NCBI RefSeq assembly: GCF_009905375.1
Contig: NC_133649.1
Span: 231,669,792 to 231,733,791 of the forward strand
Reading direction: 5' to 3'
From: Apium graveolens
Lineage: Eukaryota > Streptophyta > Magnoliopsida > Apiales > Apiaceae
Length of the DNA: 64,000 nucleotides
This document shows, in pieces, positions 58,136 through 64,000 of the stretch; the first letter of the stretch is position 1; every line of letters begins with the position of its first letter. The translations under genes and the position numbers were made by a program. Under the pieces are notes generated by a model that saw only the letters and a program-made list of their open reading frames with translations, searched no databases and had not been told where the DNA came from.

Positions 58136-60190
58136 ATGGCACCAGTAGTCAAAATTATGTCTCAGTTGGGATTCATCTATGAGAAAAATAATTTCATAGC
58201 TCTTGTGACCAAGGAGATTACGGCTTCTCAAGATTTTCACAAAATGATGGATTTTGTGAAGGGATGCAAACTCAGTTATGCTATGTTGGAATCACCCACA
58301 ATCTACTGTGAAGTTGTGGAGGAGATATGTATAACTGATGTGTACCAGTCTACTGACAAAACCATAACTTTTACTCTCAAAGGTAAGCAATACTGCATTA
58401 ACAGTGATGTAATTCAAGCATGCTTTAAGATTCCTGAGAACACTACTACTGAACCATACACAGATGCTAATTTAGTTACCATGCTTAATTTTATTGGCTA
58501 TGCTCTTCCTACCACTAAGTTAAGTGATATTAGAAGGCTAGGTCTTAGGAAAGTGTGGAGTTATTTGTGTGATGTAGTTACCAAAGTGTTTTCTGGTAAG
58601 ATAAGTAACTTTGATTCTGTCAACACTGCCATGCTTAACTAGCTTTATATGCTAGTTACTAATAAGTACCATAATTTCAGTGACATGATCATGTTTGAGT
58701 AAGGTTACAAGTTAGGGGAAATTAAAAAGAGAACTAAAAAGATCTATTATGCTAGATTCTTTATGATTCTTGCTAACCATTTTGTTGAGGATATTGTTGT
58801 TGAGAACCCAACCAACAAACTGGATTGTTGGGTTCAAGAAAGGAGAGTGCTTGCAGATCTTAACAGAGCAAGTCATCATAATGAGGTGCCCCTTTTCTAT
58901 TTTCCAATCATGGAGGGCCCTCAGGTAAGTGAGGTAAGCACCACTGTCTCTACTATTCCAACCTCTCAAATTTCTTTGCATTTGAGTGTGGTTATGGCAT
59001 CTGTGTCAATGACCAAACATATGCCTACCCAAGTCACCAAAACAAAAATTTCAAAAACCAAATCAAAGAAAACCCCCTCCGATCTCTCTCAAAAGAAGCC
59101 AGTTGAAAAATCAACCAAAACTAAAGAGGGGCAGTATGAAGGGTGGCAAGGTAGGTGAGGGACAGGGTGAACATCAAAGAAACCCCAAGGATAAGGATGG
59201 AGAGGTAAGTGTACCTAAGCCCAGCCACACCACAGTTTCCCAATAAACTGTGGTGATTAATAAGGAAATCATCTCACTTCTAGTTTCATCTTCCAAAAAT
59301 GATGTTACTATTGAAACAAGCTCCCAACCAGGAGCACAGGCCAAGAAGGTAAGGGACACAAGCTCACCCCAAACTTATGCCAGAAAGAAGAGATCAAAAA
59401 CCATTGGGGATGCACAAGGAACACACACAGTGTAAACTGAAGCTAAAGACTCGGTCACTGCACCATCTCAAATTCAGATTGATGTGACTCCAATAAATGT
59501 GGAGTCACAGACAAAATCTTTAATCAGAGAAGCACCACAAACAACAAACTCTCCCATAAATTCTATGGATGTGGATATGATCAACACATCAGTTCCTGAT
59601 TCCCCTTCTTTAACTCTGTTGGGGAAGCCAAAATCTAGTACAAGTGAGCATCATCTTTTGGATGATCTCTTGGCTCACTTTCCAATCTTTTAGGAACTAT
59701 TGAGACATCTGTGCCCAAATTTTTATCAATCTGCACAGAGTCTACAATAGTCTCCACTCCAAACTCATTCATTTCTTCTATTTTGGTGGATATTGTTCAT
59801 CCGTCGGTTAGTGATTGTATCCCGACGGATGTGCCTAACAGTAGTCATCTGTCGGCTATCCTAACTACTACCCCGATGGATGTTCCTCATCCGTCAAGTA
59901 CTCACTATACACACTGAAATTTCAACAATTATTACAGGTGTAGATGAGTTAGTAGTTGTACAATCACTCTTAGGACTGAGGGAAGGGAGTGAAGTGAGTG
60001 AGAGGCTGAGTTTCTCTCAGGCAAAAGGAGAGGAAAGGAGTGAACAAATGCAGGCTATTTCTTCCAGCCTGGCAAAAGAGAGTGAGAGGAGTTCCACCTT
60101 AGTAGGTGATGGTGAGGGTGTGAAAGTGGTAAGCTAAGGGGAGCCCTTGATGCAAAAAAAGAGAGAAAATGAGAGAAAAGTAGGTACAGC
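58136..60190 (+). pseudogene. Env-like extra ORF of the plus-strand SIRE-like element
   Basis: ATG 58136 in perfect context starts MAPVVKIMSQLGFIYEKNN. The N-terminal 200 residues (VEEICITDVYQSTDKTITF, INSDVIQACFKIPENT, KLSDIRRLGLRKVWSYLCD, KIYYARFFMILANHF, ENPTNKLDCWVQERR) form a globular-looking domain. I believe it corresponds to the putative plant transposon protein domain found in SIRE-type ORFs. A Lys/Ser/Thr-rich tail follows (KTKSKKTPSDLSQKKPVEKS), then Pro/Ser/Thr-rich text with CATCCGTCG motifs. Stops at 58640 and 58700 and a frameshift near 59150 break it. No signal peptide or membrane segment is evident at the start, so a true envelope role is not supported. Confidence 0.75.
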
Positions 60191-60683
60191 TGAATGTTAT
60201 TAATTTTGGAATATTTCGAGAATTTTAAAATTATTTTGGGAATTTTCTAGTTTTTATTTACTTGCACATCTGTTCGTTAATTTGCAAAATGCGGACCCGA
60301 TGCGCGTTATAAAAATGATTTAAAAATTTTGCAAATTTTATTTTATTAACTTCTAATTATTTCAGGATTTTTAAAATTATTTTCGTGAATTTCGAATTAT
60401 CTTACTACTAAATACTCGTTCAATTTTTAAATTTACGGTGTCAGAAATAGAAATAACATAACGAAGTGCGATAAAATCCCCTAATTCTTATCCCCTTTCT
60501 TTCCCTTATCCATCCAGCATCTCTCTCTTCCTAATCTCTATTTTCAAACCTCTCCTTTCTCGATCCTCTCTGTTCGATCTCACTCCCTCTTTCGTTTCCA
60601 TTTCTTTTTCTTTTATTCTTTCACTTCTTCTCCCTGCTTCCCCCTTGTTCTTCTCTTCGTTTCGCCGCCGCTGCAACTTTCCG

Positions 60684-61041
60684 GTAAGTCGCCGCCATTT
60701 GGTTGGTGGCTCCGGTTTGTATATATATACATAGTCTTTGTGTATATATGTATATGGTTATGATTGTTGTGGTGTTTTCTTCCCCCTTCTGTGCCACCCC
60801 TGTTCTGTTCTTGTCATTTTATTCATGTTTATTTCGGCCATTTTCCGGCCGCATGTGTGAGTCGTGTGTGTGCGTGTGTGAATCATGTGTGTGTGCGTCT
60901 GTTTGTGGCTGCTGTTGTCGCAATTTTCCGGCCACCGGTGTATTTTGCGGTGACCCTGCCTCAAGTCTTGTTTGGCTTCGATGATGTTGCCTGTTACAGT
61001 GTTGTTCTAATTGATTAAATTTTATTATTGTATTTCTGCAG
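60684..61041 (+). other. Predicted leader intron 1 in the gypsy-4 LTR
   Basis: A perfect plant donor TTTCCG|GTAAGTCG follows a CT-rich leader. The acceptor is TTGTATTTCTGCAG|GA. The interval is 358 bp and T/TG-rich. The same layout is in gypsy-2. Confidence 0.6.
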
Positions 61042-61939
61042 GATTTAATTGATTAATGTTTCGTGATTTAAATAAATTCGTGCGGGATTATAATAATTAA
61101 TCGGTGAAATTCGTGTCGGATGTCCGTTATAAACGGGAACCCGCGAATTTTACTGCCATCAGTGATGAGCCTCAGCGAGCCGACGGTGGACGGTGATGAT
61201 GTGTATCTGAGTCCTACGATTATAAATTAAATAAATTAGTTCGAGAAATTAGGTTTAAGATGAATAATAATAATTAATAACTGAATTGTATCGGTGATTG
61301 GGATTGCGAGTTGTGATTGGTTGTTGTGTTTTAAATGGATTAGTTGTGGTGGATTTGACGTCGAATTATTTCGACGGGTAGGCCGATAAACAATGGAGAC
61401 GCTGCCCGATTTTCGGGAAATTAATTCCGAAAAAACAGGAACGTAACCTATAATTATTGGAGACGTCGAACAAGGATATGTAATTGAATTTTACGAACCT
61501 AATTACGTGTTGAGACATGATATATTATAAACGATCAATTACCCTACTATTTTAAAAATAACGAGTATACGTAATTTCGGAAAATAAATACCGAACCGAG
61601 TTTCAAAGATGTGAACCATAATTGCTATGTGTATTTCAATAATATATAAATACGAGTCAGGACTTCATATCGAATGGGTAGATTTTATAATAAGGATGTG
61701 TTAAGCCTAAACGATTATCTGAATTAGGGTATTTCAACCATGTAGGTCTTAGTCAGAAGACCCGAGGATTGACATCGGACTAAGAATGATCTAGTAGTTA
61801 GTCATCGAGCTTGGCAAGGTTCCAATCAAAGAACCTGAGTGTTTGGATCATATCCAGAATAGGGTAGTGGTTTGACGATAAAACCGAACGTTCAAGTCGA
61901 ACCAAAGTCAACCAGTAATGGTGGTTAAAGCTTATCCAG

Positions 61940-62603
61940 GCAAGTATTCCTAATTTTTCTCGTAACACACTGATATTACTTCAATTCTATTCTAAGTTCA
62001 GAATAGTTAAATGTTTTATTTTTCGCTGCAATTACTCTTAATTATGCAAGTTCCTTTCATTATTATTCCTATATTATCGATTGCTCTCTTGAGCAAATAC
62101 CCATTCTTTCGGGTTATTTGCGAACCCTGAATTGGGATGTTTTGAAATCAAAATGATTTGACATCAAAATACTCTACGGGCTGGATGGTTACTGTGAGGG
62201 CCAGTGATAAGCTGGACCCTATGGGTCGAGGATGGACCGGACCCTTGGGCGATATTGCCTGGGTACCTGAATGGATCTATATAGTGAGATATAAATTTGC
62301 ACTGTATCCTAGCTGATCAGCAGGATATAAGTGTGAACTAGTGTCCAGTCTAATTTATTGTTGATCGCCATTAACAGCATTCTTTCTCGAAAGGTTTTAT
62401 GATTCCAAACCTGGATAAAACCCTGATTCAGGAGATGGATTTGGGAATTGCTCGTCACTTCTATTTTATAATTCAGGGCTGGTAACAGCCAATGTTTTTC
62501 CGGAAAAGTACTTTTGATATTGATACTTGGAAATCATTTATATACTTGCTGGGCATTTTTGGCTCACTCTTGCTTTGTAAATTCTTATTTCTTTCAGAAA
62601 CAG
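61940..62603 (+). other. Predicted GC-AG intron in the gypsy-4 LTR
   Basis: The donor is ATCCAG|GCAAGT. CTCAC (62563-62567) lies 31-37 nt before two possible acceptors, TTTCAG (62597) and AAACAG (62603). The downstream exon candidate has no clear ATG frame in this copy. The conservation with the other LTRs is the main evidence. Confidence 0.5.
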
Positions 62604-62879
62604 ATAAGGATAAAAGTGAATAGCTTTTGATAGACAGCAGAAGCTAGAGAGAACTCCGCTGTGAGAGGACGAAGATTTTAGAAAAATAAGACATGGGCAT
62701 TAGTACAAGGGTATTTAAACTTATATTCTAGTTGTTGTGAATAGTAGAAGGTTAAATTCTTGTTTCATATCATAACCTGTAAACGATCGGAATTTAAGGG
62801 GTTATTTGTATAATCATTTCAAATTATGTAAAGATTGTTAAGTGACACCAAATCTTGACCCCGGATTTGGGTTGTTACA

Positions 62880-64000
62880 GTTTTTGAGGAAATCTGGACT
62901 ACTGCAGTGTTCAGCACCAATGACAAGGCTATTACCTTCACTTTCAATGGTAATGAACACTGTATCAACTGTGATGTAATTGAAAAGTGCTTTAAATTGC
63001 TTGAAAATAACACACTTGCTCCACACACTGATACTGATGTGAGTAACATGCTAGTCTCTATGGGTTATGCTCTAACTACCACTAAGTTAGGTGAAGTTAG
63101 AAGATTAGGCCTTAGAAAAGAATGAAGTTTCTTGTGTGACTCTTTTATCAAAGTATTTTCTGGTAAAGTCAGTAATTTTGACGCTGTATCTTACTCACTA
63201 GTTAACATGCTCTATATGCTTCTTAGTGATAAGTACTTTAATTTCAGCACCTCTGTCATGTTTGAGATAGGGAGTAAGTTATTAGATATCAAGAAGAGGT
63301 CTAAAAATATCTATTATGCTAGATTTTTAATGATGCTAGCTAATTTTGTTTCTGAGAACCTCATCATTGAGAACCCAACAAATAAGCTAGATTGATGGGT
63401 CCAAGAGAGGAGAATTATTGCTGACTTGAACATGGCTAATCATCACAAGGATGTTGAACTTGTATACATGCCAATCATGGAGCAGCCTCAGGTAAGTGAG
63501 GTAACTATTCATGTCTCTGCCACAACTCAATCTATATATTTGCCTTCAACATTGGCAATGGTATCTGTGAATGTGACCAAATAGATGTCTGCCCAAGCCA
63601 CTAAACCTAAAGTTTCCAAGTCAAAATCAAAGAAAGTCCCCTCTGGTTTCTCTCAAAAGAAACTATTTACAAAATCTACCAAACACCAAGAGGGGAGTGT
63701 GAATGAGAGTGATTTGGGTGAGAGACAGGGTGAACATCAAAGAAGCCCTAAGGATAAGGTTGGAGAGGTGAGTGTTTCCCAGCCTAGCCACACTGTAGTT
63801 TCTCAACAAACTGCAGTGCTTAAAAAGGACTTAAGCTCATTACTAGTTGCATCCTCCCAAAAGTATGTGACTATTGAACAAAGCTCTTAGCCAAGAGCAC
63901 ATGCCAAGAGGGTAAGGGACACTATCTCACCCCAAACTTATGCCAGAAAGAAGAAATCTGAACCAACTGGGGATACACAGGGTGCACATACAGTGCCTAC
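62880..64000 (+). pseudogene. Second env-like ORF fragment, diverged SIRE-like family
   Basis: This starts mid-protein directly after the gypsy-4 LTR and runs off the window. It reads EEIWTTAVFSTNDKAITFTF, VIEKCFKLLENNT, KLGEVRRLGLRKE, then TGA at 63123, KVFSGKVSNFDAV, IYYARFLMMLANFVSEN and ENPTNKLD with TGA at 63393. A Lys/Ser-rich tail follows (KVSKSKSKKVPSGFSQKK). It aligns along its length with 58322-59440 but differs at many positions, so it comes from another SIRE-like family. A frame break lies near 63580. The ATG and promoter part are missing. Confidence 0.75.

Larger units (their letters stand above)
49163..60200 (+). mobile_element. Plus-strand SIRE-like Ty1/copia element with env-like ORF, 3' end lost
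   Basis: The element has a 5' LTR, a tRNA-iMet primer site, long gag, protease, integrase, reverse transcriptase, RNase H and an additional ORF after pol. This is the layout of SIRE/Maximus copia elements. It ends at about 60200, where a gypsy LTR fragment begins, so polypurine tract and 3' LTR are absent. The 5' LTR contains a solo-LTR insertion. Many stops and several frameshifts make it inactive. Confidence 0.88.
60200..62879 (+). repeat. 5'-truncated Ty3/gypsy LTR (gypsy-4)
   Basis: The start of the LTR is missing. From ttttggaatatttcgagaat on it parallels the gypsy-1 and gypsy-2 LTRs. Landmarks: a CT-rich leader (about 60490-60670), donor CCG|GTAAGT (60681-60689), acceptor TTTCTGCAG (61041), a conserved gacggtggacggtgatga block (about 61182), TTTCGACGGGTAGGCCGATAAACA near 61368, CAG|GCAAGT (61937-61945), CTCAC (62563-62567), AAACAG|ATAAGG (62603), and end GGGTTGTTACA. 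No internal region follows, so it is a solo or fragment LTR. Its family is distinct from the other three. Confidence 0.85.

Noticed and set aside
58136..58642. Env-like ORF as a true viral envelope gene
   Set aside because: No signal peptide, cleavage site or membrane anchor is visible in the readable parts. The name is kept only as the customary label for this position.

Overview
This window is transposable-element DNA from a plant nuclear genome, probably a eudicot: AT-rich, packed with nested LTR retrotransposons, with initiator-Met-tRNA primer sites, Tekay/Del-type chromoviruses and SIRE-type copia elements carrying an extra 3' ORF. I found no host gene, tRNA, rRNA or CRISPR array. The species cannot be named from the sequence. 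There is one assembly gap (90-189). Names such as gypsy-1 are local to this report.

Layout. 190-1048 is an LTR-like fragment, interrupted by a complete but decayed copia element, copia-1 (1054-8240, TSD AATAC). 8246-9433 is unassigned AT-rich DNA. From 9434 a minus-strand Ale-like copia (LTR 9434-9655, RNase H tail 18667-18900) is split by gypsy-1 (9776-18661, TSD TATAC). At 18901 a minus-strand SIRE-like element begins: LTR 18901-20207, then env-like sequence in pieces at 32084-33518, 42932-43658 and 46732-49162. Gypsy-3 (20268-32083, TSD ACTAA) and gypsy-2 (33519-46731) interrupt it. A plus-strand SIRE-like element follows (5' LTR 49163-51414, gag-pol 51475-57605, env-like ORF from 58136). 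Its LTR is split by a minus-strand Athila/Tat-type solo LTR (49281-50694, TSD GTGAA). The element is cut at about 60200 by a 5'-truncated gypsy LTR (gypsy-4, to 62879), after which a second, diverged env-like ORF runs off the window.

Coding state. Gypsy-2 is the best-preserved element: gag, protease, reverse transcriptase, RNase H, integrase and chromodomain are all readable, with two stops and two frameshifts. The others are more decayed. Many stop codons lie where CAG, CAA or CGA is expected, as if by deamination of methylated cytosine.

Most interesting signal. The long LTRs of four gypsy families share what looks like a conserved intron. It has a GC-type donor AG|GCAAGT, a CTCAC branch-point-like motif 31-37 nt before the acceptor, and in three families an exon with an ATG that ends in GAG|GTAG. 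In two families that exon is in codon phase 0. A proline-rich ORF lies upstream of gag in gypsy-2 and gypsy-3 and is eroded in gypsy-1; in gypsy-2 a phase-0 acceptor precedes it. Splice-acceptor-like sites also sit just before the gag ATG. Together these suggest that these elements make an extra protein from spliced transcripts. Separately, the plus-strand SIRE env-like ORF has its own TATA box, CT-rich leader and optimal start context.
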